Assembly (NCBI GenBank): GCA_913020445.1
Contig: CAJWAR010000045.1
Span: forward strand, 1 to 32,100
Origin: an uncultured Rhodospirillaceae bacterium
Lineage (GTDB): Bacteria > Pseudomonadota > Alphaproteobacteria > Rhodospirillales > UBA2165
DNA: 32,100 bases
Direction of reading: 5' to 3'
Shown here: positions 1-7,114 of the stretch, one piece after another
How the letters are laid out: every line of letters begins with the position of its first letter
How positions within the stretch are numbered: the first letter of the stretch is position 1
The notes under the pieces: generated by a model
What the model was told of the DNA's origin: nothing
What the model saw: only the letters and a program-made list of their open reading frames with translations
The model's database searches: none
Position numbers and translations under genes: made by a program

Positions 1-73
1 AATAAGCCAGAGTAAATTGAGTTTGGAATATAAATCGGTTGTCTTAAGGGCTCCAATTTTCGATGATTGCTGA

Positions 74-895
74 ATGAATGACAGCAGCCCCCAAAATCTC
101 GGGAATCTTTTCGACTCCCAACCGCTTGAGGGTCAGCACGCGCTGATCACCGGCGGCTCGCGCGGCATCGGCGCCGCAACCTCCAACGCCTTAGCCGCTC
201 TGGGCGCCAGCATTACCTTGCTCGCCCGCGATGTCGGCAAATTGAAACAGCAAAGCGATCATCTGCAGGCCGAATATGACGCCAAAGTGTTTTATGCCAG
301 CGCTGATATGACAAATGAGCAAGACATCGCCGACTCATTTGCCCAAAGTGTGGCGGCCAACGGACCGATCAATATTCTGGTCAACAATGCCGGCATCGGC
401 AAAAGTGCGCCCTTCCATCGCATGGACCTCGATTTTTGGCAGGCGACCCTTGATCTCAACCTCACCGGCACGTTTCTCTGCACCAAGCAGGTTTTTGACG
501 ACATGCGGGAACGCGGCTATGGCCGCATCGTTAATATCGCCTCGACAGTCGGTTTGCGCGGCTATCCTTATATTACCGCCTATACAGCGTCCAAACATGC
601 GGTCGTCGGCCTGACCCGCTCACTCGCTTTGGAGGTCGTCAAAAAAGGCGTCACGGTCAACGCGGTCTGCCCGGGCTACACCGAAACCGATCTGGTTGCC
701 GAAGCAATTGACAACATTGTCGATAAATCCGGCCGCGATGGCTCGGAAGTTAAATCTGAAATTGAAAATATGAGCCCGATGGGCCGCATGGTCACGCCGG
801 AAGAAGTCGCCGAAAGCATCGCCTGGCTGAGCCTGCCCTCCTCCGCCTCGATCACCGGCCAATCCATCGTCGTTGCCGGCGGCTCAGTAATGTAG
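74..895 (+). CDS. SDR-family NAD(P)-dependent dehydrogenase (3-hydroxyacyl-CoA dehydrogenase / FabG-like)
   Basis: This 273-residue protein is a classical short-chain dehydrogenase. The cofactor motif TGGSRGIG is at residues 26-33, NNAG at 104-107, and the catalytic Ser157, Tyr170 and Lys174 (YTASK) are all present. The C-terminal part (VNAVCPGYTETDLV, then the GRMVTPEEVA stretch) resembles 3-hydroxyacyl-CoA or 3-hydroxybutyrate dehydrogenases more than sugar dehydrogenases. It lies 15 bp before an acyl-CoA dehydrogenase gene on the same strand, so the two are probably co-transcribed and could serve beta-oxidation-like steps on a cyclic or aromatic-derived CoA thioester made by the neighbouring monooxygenase. 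No strong ribosome-binding site precedes the ATG; a four-codon ORF (63-77) preceded by AAGGG overlaps it as ATGA and may couple translation. The family call is firm; the substrate is inferred from context. EntA-type dihydroxybenzoate dehydrogenase is an alternative that the neighbours do not support. Confidence 0.88.
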   Translation: MNDSSPQNLGNLFDSQPLEGQHALITGGSRGIGAATSNALAALGASITLLARDVGKLKQQSDHLQAEYDAKVFYASADMTNEQDIADSFAQSVAANGPINILVNNAGIGKSAPFHRMDLDFWQATLDLNLTGTFLCTKQVFDDMRERGYGRIVNIASTVGLRGYPYITAYTASKHAVVGLTRSLALEVVKKGVTVNAVCPGYTETDLVAEAIDNIVDKSGRDGSEVKSEIENMSPMGRMVTPEEVAESIAWLSLPSSASITGQSIVVAGGSVM

Positions 896-910
896 CGTAA
901 GGGAAACTAA

Positions 911-2086
911 ATGCCTGATACAACTTTTCTCGACTGGCCGTTCTTTGAAGATAGCCACCGTGAGTTCGCCGCGGACTTATCAGCCTGGGCGGAAAAAGAA
1001 ATCGCGCCCTTGCAGGATGATGATCATCATACCAACGAGGCCTTGGATGCCTCGTTTCGCAAGATCATTGATAAACTTGGCTCGGCGGGCTGGCTTAAAT
1101 ATACCGTCCCCGCAGCCTATGGCGGCGCGCTCGACAATTTGGATGTGCGCTCGATTGCGCTCGCCCGCTCGATCCTCGGCTACCATACCGGACTGGCTGA
1201 TTTCGCCTTTGCCATGCAGGGGCTGGGGTCCGGCTCGATCACATTGTTTGGCTCAGAAGAACAAAAGCAAAAATATCTGCCGGAGGTTGGCAGCGGCAAA
1301 CGTATCGCTGCTTTTGCCTTATCAGAACCGAGCGGTGGCTCGGACGTGGCAGCGATGAAGGCCACCGCCGAGCTCGATGGCAATGAATATGTCATTAATG
1401 GTGTCAAAACCTGGATATCCAATGCCGGGCTGGCGGATCAGTATGTGTTGTTTGCCCGCACCGGCGATGCGCCAGGGGCCAAAGGTCTCTCGGCCTTTGT
1501 CGTCGATACCGATACGCCTGGCCTCACCGTCAGCGAACGCATTGATGTCATCGCACCGCATCCATTGGGATCGCTCAAGATGGAAAATTGCCGCATTCCG
1601 ACCAGCGCCATGCTCGGCCAGTCCGGTGAAGGCTTTAAAGTTGCCATGGCGACGCTCGATATTTTTAGAACCACTGTCGGTGCCGCTGCCTTGGGATTTG
1701 CCCGCCGCGCGCTGGATGAAGCCATTGCCCGGGCCAAATCCCGGGAAGCCTTCGGCCAGAAGATCGGCGATTTCCAGATTATTCAAAGCAAAATCGGTGA
1801 CATGGCGGTCAAGATCGATGCGGCAGCGCTGTTGGTGTTCCGCTCGGCCTGGGTCAAGGATGTGCAGGATATTAGGGTTACCCGCGAAAGCTCGATGGCC
1901 AAGCTCTACGCCACCGACAGCGCTCAGGAAGTGATCGACGAAGCCGTGCAGATTTGGGGCGGCATGGGCGTGGTCTCGGAAATTCCGGTCGAGCGGCTGT
2001 ACCGCGAAATCCGCGCCCTCCGTATCTACGAAGGCACCAGCGAGATCCAAAAACTCGTCATCGCCGGCCAGGCGATGGCGGAGTAG
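911..2086 (+). CDS. Acyl-CoA dehydrogenase family flavoprotein
   Basis: The 391-residue product has the normal length and order of an acyl-CoA dehydrogenase: an N-terminal helical domain, a middle beta domain with [11 protein letters not shown] (FAD/substrate-binding segment) and the VKTWISNAG stretch, and a C-terminal helical domain with the [10 protein letters not shown] signature. The IYEGTSEIQ motif near the C terminus puts the catalytic glutamate at Glu374, where short- and medium-chain enzymes carry it. It should oxidise an acyl-CoA to the 2,3-enoyl-CoA and pass electrons to ETF in the cytoplasm. It follows the SDR gene closely and converges on the lyase gene across a palindromic repeat. 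The substrate cannot be read from the sequence. Because an aryl-CoA monooxygenase/reductase and an aryl-acid ligase lie next door, an alicyclic CoA ester or its ring-opened product is a reasonable inference. Confidence 0.9.
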   Translation: MPDTTFLDWPFFEDSHREFAADLSAWAEKEIAPLQDDDHHTNEALDASFRKIIDKLGSAGWLKYTVPAAYGGALDNLDVRSIALARSILGYHTGLADFAFAMQGLGSGSITLFGSEEQKQKYLPEVGSGKRIAAFALSEPSGGSDVAAMKATAELDGNEYVINGVKTWISNAGLADQYVLFARTGDAPGAKGLSAFVVDTDTPGLTVSERIDVIAPHPLGSLKMENCRIPTSAMLGQSGEGFKVAMATLDIFRTTVGAAALGFARRALDEAIARAKSREAFGQKIGDFQIIQSKIGDMAVKIDAAALLVFRSAWVKDVQDIRVTRESSMAKLYATDSAQEVIDEAVQIWGGMGVVSEIPVERLYREIRALRIYEGTSEIQKLVIAGQAMAE

Positions 2087-2096
2087 TTATCTAAAT

Positions 2097-2166
2097 CGTC
2101 ACCCTGGACTTGATCCAGGGTCCAGGAATTTAGAAGTTCTGGATTCTGGCTTTCACCAGAATGACG
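2097..2166. repeat. Palindromic intergenic repeat element, probable bidirectional terminator
   Basis: The 70-bp stretch begins CGTCACCCTGG and ends CCAGAATGACG, imperfect inverted ends (9 of 11 pairs). It contains two inner hairpins, one from CCTGGACTTGATCCAGG and one from TCTGGCTTTCACCAGA. It fills almost the whole gap between two convergent genes. The pattern matches the dispersed 'GTCACCC..GACTTGATCC..GGTCCAG' palindromes common between genes in alphaproteobacterial genomes (recalled, not searched). A transcription-stopping role for both strands is inferred. Only this one copy is seen in the window. Confidence 0.65.
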
Positions 2167-2176
2167 GTGAAGTTGC

Positions 2177-3013
2177 TCACCCCGCGAACAGCTTATTCAA
2201 TTCTCCATGCGGGATGGCGAGATCGGAGAAATCGAGGCGGCCGTTTTCTTTAAGCTGCCGCAATGTATCCCGATAATAACCGAGTGTGGCGCGGGATAGC
2301 ATGCCACCAAGCGAGATGCGTTTAACACCCAGCGCTGCCAGTTCATCAACCGTATAGGCACCAAAGCCGGCGACGATATTGAGTGGTCCGTCAATTTCAT
2401 TTACCAACGCAGGAATATCGTCGGTGACACCCGGGCCAATGACAAACGCGCAATCAGCACCGGCGGCTAAATAGGCGTTACACCGACGTACGGTTTCAGC
2501 GCATTTTTCTTCTGACGATAGAGACCCCGAAAAATAGACATCGGTGCGGGCATTGATAACAGCAGGTACGCCTGCTTGATCGGCAGCATCGCGCGCCGCC
2601 TGGATGCGTTCAACCGCCAAATCAAAATCGTAGACAGTCCCCTCTACGTGATCGATACCATCTTCGAGGTTGAGCCCAACGGCACCAGCCGCAATGGTGA
2701 TCCGAGTGGTTTCAGCGCAGTCTTCAGGCGCATCGCCATACCCCGCTTCCATATCAGCAGTCACAGGCACCTCGACCCGGGCGGCAATAGCCCCAACGAC
2801 GGCAACCATTTCATCACGCGTTATCGCTTCGCCGTCGGGCAAACCAAGTGCAAAAGCGACACCTGCGCTGGTCGTGGCGATGGCAGGAAAGCCCTCCTCG
2901 GCGGCAATGATAGCTGTGCCGACATCCCAAACATTCGGTAATACCAGGGGAGACTCCCCCGAGTGCAAGGCTCTTAAAGTCTCCGCTTTCTCGATCTGTA
3001 CGTTCTCATTCAT
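2177..3013 (-). CDS. Isocitrate lyase / PEP mutase superfamily protein lacking the lyase cysteine motif
   Basis: The 278-residue protein has the TIM-barrel layout of the ICL/PEP-mutase superfamily: LPNVWDVGTA near residue 25, the metal-site segment ADMEAGYGD (Asp87, Glu89), LNLEDG at 114-119 and NARTD at 154-158. True isocitrate and methylisocitrate lyases carry a KKCGH or KRCGH loop just after the ED motif. Here that loop is replaced by IDHVEGTVYD, so cysteine-based lyase chemistry is unlikely. The protein is closer to the PEP-phosphonomutase-like or oxaloacetate-decarboxylase-like branch. The gene starts 11 bp after the stop of the fused monooxygenase with AGGAAG as ribosome-binding site, so the two are almost certainly co-transcribed and translationally linked. 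It may act on a ring-opened dicarboxylic intermediate or its degradation product; that is a guess from position only. Confidence 0.82.
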   Translation of the reverse strand: MNENVQIEKAETLRALHSGESPLVLPNVWDVGTAIIAAEEGFPAIATTSAGVAFALGLPDGEAITRDEMVAVVGAIAARVEVPVTADMEAGYGDAPEDCAETTRITIAAGAVGLNLEDGIDHVEGTVYDFDLAVERIQAARDAADQAGVPAVINARTDVYFSGSLSSEEKCAETVRRCNAYLAAGADCAFVIGPGVTDDIPALVNEIDGPLNIVAGFGAYTVDELAALGVKRISLGGMLSRATLGYYRDTLRQLKENGRLDFSDLAIPHGELNKLFAG

Positions 3014-3024
3014 TCCGTCACTTC

Positions 3025-5385
3025 CTACTCGTTAATCTCAGCATGCGTGGTTGGTTTATTCGCCTCAAGTAACTCTGCCTGGCGGGCGTTTTCCTGTTCG
3101 GCGACAGTGAAAGCCTGGTCTTTACCGCGGAGATATTGATCTGGCCAGGTTTGTCCGTCCCAGCCATAATGCGCGGCGGCATGGAGGGTGAAAAACGGAT
3201 CGCTGAGATGTGGCCGGGCAAGCGCCACCAGATCGGCGCGACCCGCTGCCAGGATGGTATTGACCTGATCGGCGGAGGTGATATTGCCGACAGCAATGGT
3301 CGGGATATCGGCTTCCAAGCGAATTTGCTCACTGAGATGGGCTTGGAACATGCGGCCATAGATCGGCTGGGCGTCAGTGGTGGTTTGGCCGGCTGACACA
3401 TTAATGATATCCGCCCCATTCTCATAAAACAATTTGGATATCTCAACCGCCTCATCGCCCGAAACCCCCTTATCGCCGACCCAATCTTCCGCCGAGATAC
3501 GCACCGAAATCGGTTTGTCATCCGGCCAGGCCTCACGAACAGCCGCCAACACTTCCAACGGAAAGCGCAGGCGGTTTTCTAAGCTGCCGCCATAATCGTC
3601 GTCCCGAGTATTACTGACCGGTGAGATAAAGCTTGAGAGCAGATAGCCATGGGCGGCGTGCAGCTCGACCATATCAAAACCAGCTTCCGCGGCCATACCG
3701 GCAGCGCGGGCAAAATCATCCCGCACTTTATCCATATCGGCGCGATCCATCGCCTTCGGCACTTGGCTGTCCGGTGTGAACGGAATCGCAGAAGCTGACA
3801 AAATCGGCCACGCTCCCTCCGCCAAAGGTGCGCCGCCATCGACCCAGCCGAGATTGCACGATGCTTTGCGCCCGGCATGGGCCAGTTGCATACAAATTTT
3901 TGACTTTGTGTTGTCATGCACGAAATCAACAACGCGGGCCCAGGCGGGGACGTGCTCGGCTTCGTACATGCCGGCACATTTAGGCGAGATACGGCCTTCC
4001 GGTGAGACATCGGTCATCTCGGTAAAGATCAGCCCGGCGCCGCCTTTGGCATAGCTGCCGTGATGCACCAGATGCCAGTCATTAACGGTACCTTCATTAG
4101 CGGAATATTGGCACATGGGTGCGACAACAACGCGGTTCTGCAACTCCACATTACCGATTTTATAGGGCGTGAACATCGGCGGCGGCGGGTTGTTTGAAGG
4201 TATTTCAAAGCCCTGATCCTGCTTCACCAATTCCGCATACCAGCGATTAATGTCGGCACCATAATCCGGATCACGCAGGCTGAGATTTTCATAAGTAACT
4301 GCTTTATTGCGGCTCAGGAAATTAAATGCGTATTGCTTAGGCGTTAGATCATTATAGCGCCGCGCATGTTCGTACCAGCCGAGGCTCACCAAGGCGGTTC
4401 GTTGCAGGCGGGCGACCTCGTCTTTGCGTTGGACCTCATATGATTGGATGGCGGCTTGAATGCTGTCTTCTTTGACGATTGCATCTGATAGCGTGATGGC
4501 ATCTTCCATGGCGATCTTGGTGCCGGAGCCGATGGAAAACTGCGCTGTATGCACCGCATCCCCGATCAGCACGATATTCTCATGCGACCAATTTTCCGCC
4601 GTCACAACTGGAAAGTTTCGCCAAATCGATTTATTGGAAAGCAGCGGATGACCGCCGAGCTCATCGGCAAACATATCCTCGAAATAGGCGATGGTTTCCT
4701 CTTCATTGGCTTGATCTAGCCCGGCTTTTTTCCAGGTGTTTTCGTGAGTTTCCAATATCCAGGTCGAGCCAGCTTTGCCCACACCTTGGCCATATTGGTA
4801 GGCGTGATTGTAAAACCAGCCGTGTTCATTTTCTTTAAAGATAAAGGTGAAAGCATCAAACTTTTGGGTGGTGCCGAGCCAGACAAATTTGGTCTGGCGA
4901 TAGTCAATGTTGGGTTTGAAGTGATCTTTATGGGCTTCCCGGACAAAGCTGTTGAGACCATCGGAGCCCAACACCAAATCGGCGTCCCGCACTTTATCGA
5001 GATCATCGATGATGGTTTCAAAATTTAATTTAACACCCAACTCGGCGCAGCGTTTTTGAAAAATGTTCAACAGCGTCATCCGCGCCATGCCGGCAAAGCC
5101 GTGACCGCCCGAGCGAATTCGCTCACCGCGATAGCGCACTTCGATTTCATTCCAATAAGCGAATTGATGGCGAATTTCCTGATAGGTAACCGCGTCCTGC
5201 CCCATGAAGTTTTCAAGCGTTTCATCTGAAAACACCACGCCGAAGCCAAAGGTGTCGTCGGATCTATTTTGTTCAAAGACGGTGATGTCATGATCGGGAT
5301 TGGCAAGCTTCATCAGGATTGAAAAATAGAGGCCGCCCGGTCCGCCACCAACAACGTTAATTTTAAGAGGTTTATTCATATTCAT
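3025..5385 (-). CDS. Bifunctional aryl-CoA monooxygenase / old-yellow-enzyme reductase (salicylyl-CoA 5-hydroxylase or 2-aminobenzoyl-CoA monooxygenase/reductase type)
   Basis: This is a two-domain fusion. In the 791-residue frame, residues 10-390 are a class I FAD monooxygenase with GGGPGG at 18-23 and the GDAVH flavin motif at 280-284. Residues 405-760 are an old-yellow-enzyme FMN barrel with APMCQYS at 427-433 (YqjM-type cysteine), HAGRKA at 508-513, HAAHGY at 581-586 and the YGGS.ENR stretch. This architecture is that of 2-aminobenzoyl-CoA monooxygenase/reductase (ACMR), which hydroxylates and then reduces the aromatic ring as a CoA ester, and of proteins named salicylyl-CoA 5-hydroxylase. 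The frame is open to an ATG at 5400, but the ATG at 5385 has GGGGA just upstream and family members start just before the GGGPGG motif, so 786 residues is preferred. The neighbouring ligase suggests a 2-hydroxybenzoyl-CoA substrate; anthraniloyl-CoA remains possible. Confidence 0.88.
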   Translation of the reverse strand: MNMNKPLKINVVGGGPGGLYFSILMKLANPDHDITVFEQNRSDDTFGFGVVFSDETLENFMGQDAVTYQEIRHQFAYWNEIEVRYRGERIRSGGHGFAGMARMTLLNIFQKRCAELGVKLNFETIIDDLDKVRDADLVLGSDGLNSFVREAHKDHFKPNIDYRQTKFVWLGTTQKFDAFTFIFKENEHGWFYNHAYQYGQGVGKAGSTWILETHENTWKKAGLDQANEEETIAYFEDMFADELGGHPLLSNKSIWRNFPVVTAENWSHENIVLIGDAVHTAQFSIGSGTKIAMEDAITLSDAIVKEDSIQAAIQSYEVQRKDEVARLQRTALVSLGWYEHARRYNDLTPKQYAFNFLSRNKAVTYENLSLRDPDYGADINRWYAELVKQDQGFEIPSNNPPPPMFTPYKIGNVELQNRVVVAPMCQYSANEGTVNDWHLVHHGSYAKGGAGLIFTEMTDVSPEGRISPKCAGMYEAEHVPAWARVVDFVHDNTKSKICMQLAHAGRKASCNLGWVDGGAPLAEGAWPILSASAIPFTPDSQVPKAMDRADMDKVRDDFARAAGMAAEAGFDMVELHAAHGYLLSSFISPVSNTRDDDYGGSLENRLRFPLEVLAAVREAWPDDKPISVRISAEDWVGDKGVSGDEAVEISKLFYENGADIINVSAGQTTTDAQPIYGRMFQAHLSEQIRLEADIPTIAVGNITSADQVNTILAAGRADLVALARPHLSDPFFTLHAAAHYGWDGQTWPDQYLRGKDQAFTVAEQENARQAELLEANKPTTHAEINE

Positions 5386-5416
5386 GTTCCCCAAGATCAT
5401 TATGGGATTTTTTTAA

Positions 5417-5462
5417 TTGATTTGGTTATTGATAAGCATGCTATTCTTTAGCATCAAATCAA
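5417..5462. promoter_or_regulatory. Nested dyads in the divergent monooxygenase/ligase promoter region (candidate operator)
   Basis: The 99-bp gap between the divergent monooxygenase and ligase genes contains three symmetric elements. TTGATTTG (5417-5424) pairs with CAAATCAA (5455-5462). AGCATGCT (5435-5442) is self-complementary. ATGCTA (5438-5443) and TAGCAT (5449-5454) form an inverted repeat. Such nested symmetry is typical of a repressor site controlling both genes, for example a MarR or TetR family regulator responding to an aromatic acid or aryl-CoA. No regulator gene is present in the window, so the identity of the binding protein is unknown. Confidence 0.5.
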
Positions 5463-5484
5463 GCCTAAACATTGGGGGGCGGAA

Positions 5485-7113
5485 GTGTTAGAAAACTGCG
5501 TCGACTGGCCGGTCGAATTTGCGGATAAGTATCGCGCTAAAGGCTACTGGCAGGACATCAACCTTTATCAACATTTCTGCCAGCTGGTGGAGCGCTTTGG
5601 CGATCAGGACGCCCTCATCTTTCAAGATCAGAGGCTGTCTTTTAGTCATTTATTGCAACAAATCGACAATGCTGCGGCAAATTTATTGGCTGCCGGTCTG
5701 GTGGCCGGGCAGCGGGTTGTCTTCCAATTGCCCAATTGCCCGGAATTCCTCGTCACTTTTTATGCGCTACTGAAAATCGGCGTCATTCCGGTGATGGCTT
5801 TGCCGCCCCACCGCGAAACCGAGATCACCCATTTTGTTAATCATGCCGAGGCAGTGGCTTATTTCTTTCCGGCTAAAATTCGTGATTTTGACTACCGCGA
5901 AATGGCAGCGAATGTGCGCACTGAATGCCCGAGCCTAAAACATCTTTTTGTGCTGGGCGAGGCACAGGAGGACCAGCAATCCTTGTCTGATTTTTTTACC
6001 GGCGCAGCATCAGCCAGCCCCACCTCACCTGTGGCAGCTTCTGAAGTGGCTTTTATGCTATTATCCGGCGGCACCACAGCACTGCCGAAGCTCATCCCCC
6101 GGACCCATAACGACTATCTGTTTAACTTGCAGCAAGCGGCCATCACCGGCGGCTTGTCGGATGGCGTAACGTTCCTGGCTGTTTTACCGATGGCGCATAA
6201 TTATACGCTGGGCTGCCCGGGCTTTCTCGGCGCGCTGGCCTATGGTGGCCGCGTCGTTATCGCGCCGGCTCTTGATCCAGAGACCATATTTAGCCTGGTC
6301 GAGCAGGAAAAAATCAATGTTATACCGGCAGCGATCCCGCTGATTGTCAATTGGCTGAACTCTGATATCCCCGAACTCTTTGACCTGTCTTCGCTCAAGA
6401 TCATCACCAATGGCGGCGCCAAACTGCAGCCCGAATTGCGTCAGCACCTTGAACAGAAGTTTAGTTGCACATTTCAGGAAATTTACGGCACCGCCGAGGG
6501 ATTGCTGAATTTTACGCCGCTCGATGCGCCGGATGACGTCAGGCACCACTCTTCCGGCAAGCCACTATCCGCAGACGATGAAATAAAAATTATCGATGAC
6601 GAGGGCAACGAACTCCCCGAGGGCGAACTTGGCGAGCTCGTGGTCCGAGGCCCCTACACCATTCGCGGTTACTACAATGCGCCGGAAAATAACGCGAGTG
6701 GATTTACCACGGACGGCTTTTACAAAATGGGTGATCTGGTGCGCCTGAAGGATGGCTATCTTTATTGCGAAGGCCGCACCAAAGATATGATCAATCGCGG
6801 TGGTGAGAAAATCAGCTGCGATGAAGTTGAAAAACACATGCTTGCCAACCCGAAAATAAAAAGCGCCAGCCTGGTCGCCATGCCGGACCCTGTTTTTGGT
6901 GAAAAAGCCTGCGCCTTTGTTATCCTCCAGCCAGATCAGAGTATGGATTTGGAAGATTTAAAGACTTATCTGCTGGCTCAAAAAATTGCCAAGTTCAAGC
7001 TGCCGGAGCGGTTAGAGCTGACTGACAGTTTTCCGATCAGCCCGGCGGGGAAAATTCTCAAAAAAGAACTGCGCCAAATTATCGCCGATAAGTTAGACGC
7101 TGAAATGAAATAA
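5485..7113 (+). CDS. EntE/DhbE-type aryl-acid adenylating ligase, predicted salicylate-activating
   Basis: The 542-residue protein is an ANL-superfamily adenylating enzyme closest in pattern to EntE/DhbE, with the N-terminal signature WPVEFADKYRAKGYWQD. It has a P-loop SGGTTALPK (194-202), HNY at 238-240, GTAEG at 335-339, GDL at 417-419 and the A10 lysine Lys526 in SPAGKILKK. By alignment to EntE/DhbE, the Asn that contacts the 2-hydroxyl is kept (Asn239), while Ser240 is replaced by Cys244 and Val337 by Leu341, the pair found in salicylate-activating enzymes. The start is GTG preceded by GGGGGGCGGAA. An odd point is Ala199, where the P-loop normally has glycine. The gene is divergent from the aryl-CoA monooxygenase, so the expected role is salicylate (or a close 2-substituted benzoate) to the CoA ester via the adenylate. 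Whether it transfers to CoA or only adenylates cannot be told. Confidence 0.87.
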   Translation: MLENCVDWPVEFADKYRAKGYWQDINLYQHFCQLVERFGDQDALIFQDQRLSFSHLLQQIDNAAANLLAAGLVAGQRVVFQLPNCPEFLVTFYALLKIGVIPVMALPPHRETEITHFVNHAEAVAYFFPAKIRDFDYREMAANVRTECPSLKHLFVLGEAQEDQQSLSDFFTGAASASPTSPVAASEVAFMLLSGGTTALPKLIPRTHNDYLFNLQQAAITGGLSDGVTFLAVLPMAHNYTLGCPGFLGALAYGGRVVIAPALDPETIFSLVEQEKINVIPAAIPLIVNWLNSDIPELFDLSSLKIITNGGAKLQPELRQHLEQKFSCTFQEIYGTAEGLLNFTPLDAPDDVRHHSSGKPLSADDEIKIIDDEGNELPEGELGELVVRGPYTIRGYYNAPENNASGFTTDGFYKMGDLVRLKDGYLYCEGRTKDMINRGGEKISCDEVEKHMLANPKIKSASLVAMPDPVFGEKACAFVILQPDQSMDLEDLKTYLLAQKIAKFKLPERLELTDSFPISPAGKILKKELRQIIADKLDAEMK

Positions 7114-7114
7114 C

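Noticed and set aside
63..77. A four-codon ORF upstream of the SDR gene, overlapping its start as ATGA
   Set aside because: It is too short to claim as a leader peptide; noted only as a possible aid to translation in the SDR entry.
1322..2050. A long minus-strand open frame opposite the acyl-CoA dehydrogenase
   Set aside because: It lies fully inside a well-conserved gene, its translation shows no family signature, and it is a codon-bias shadow.
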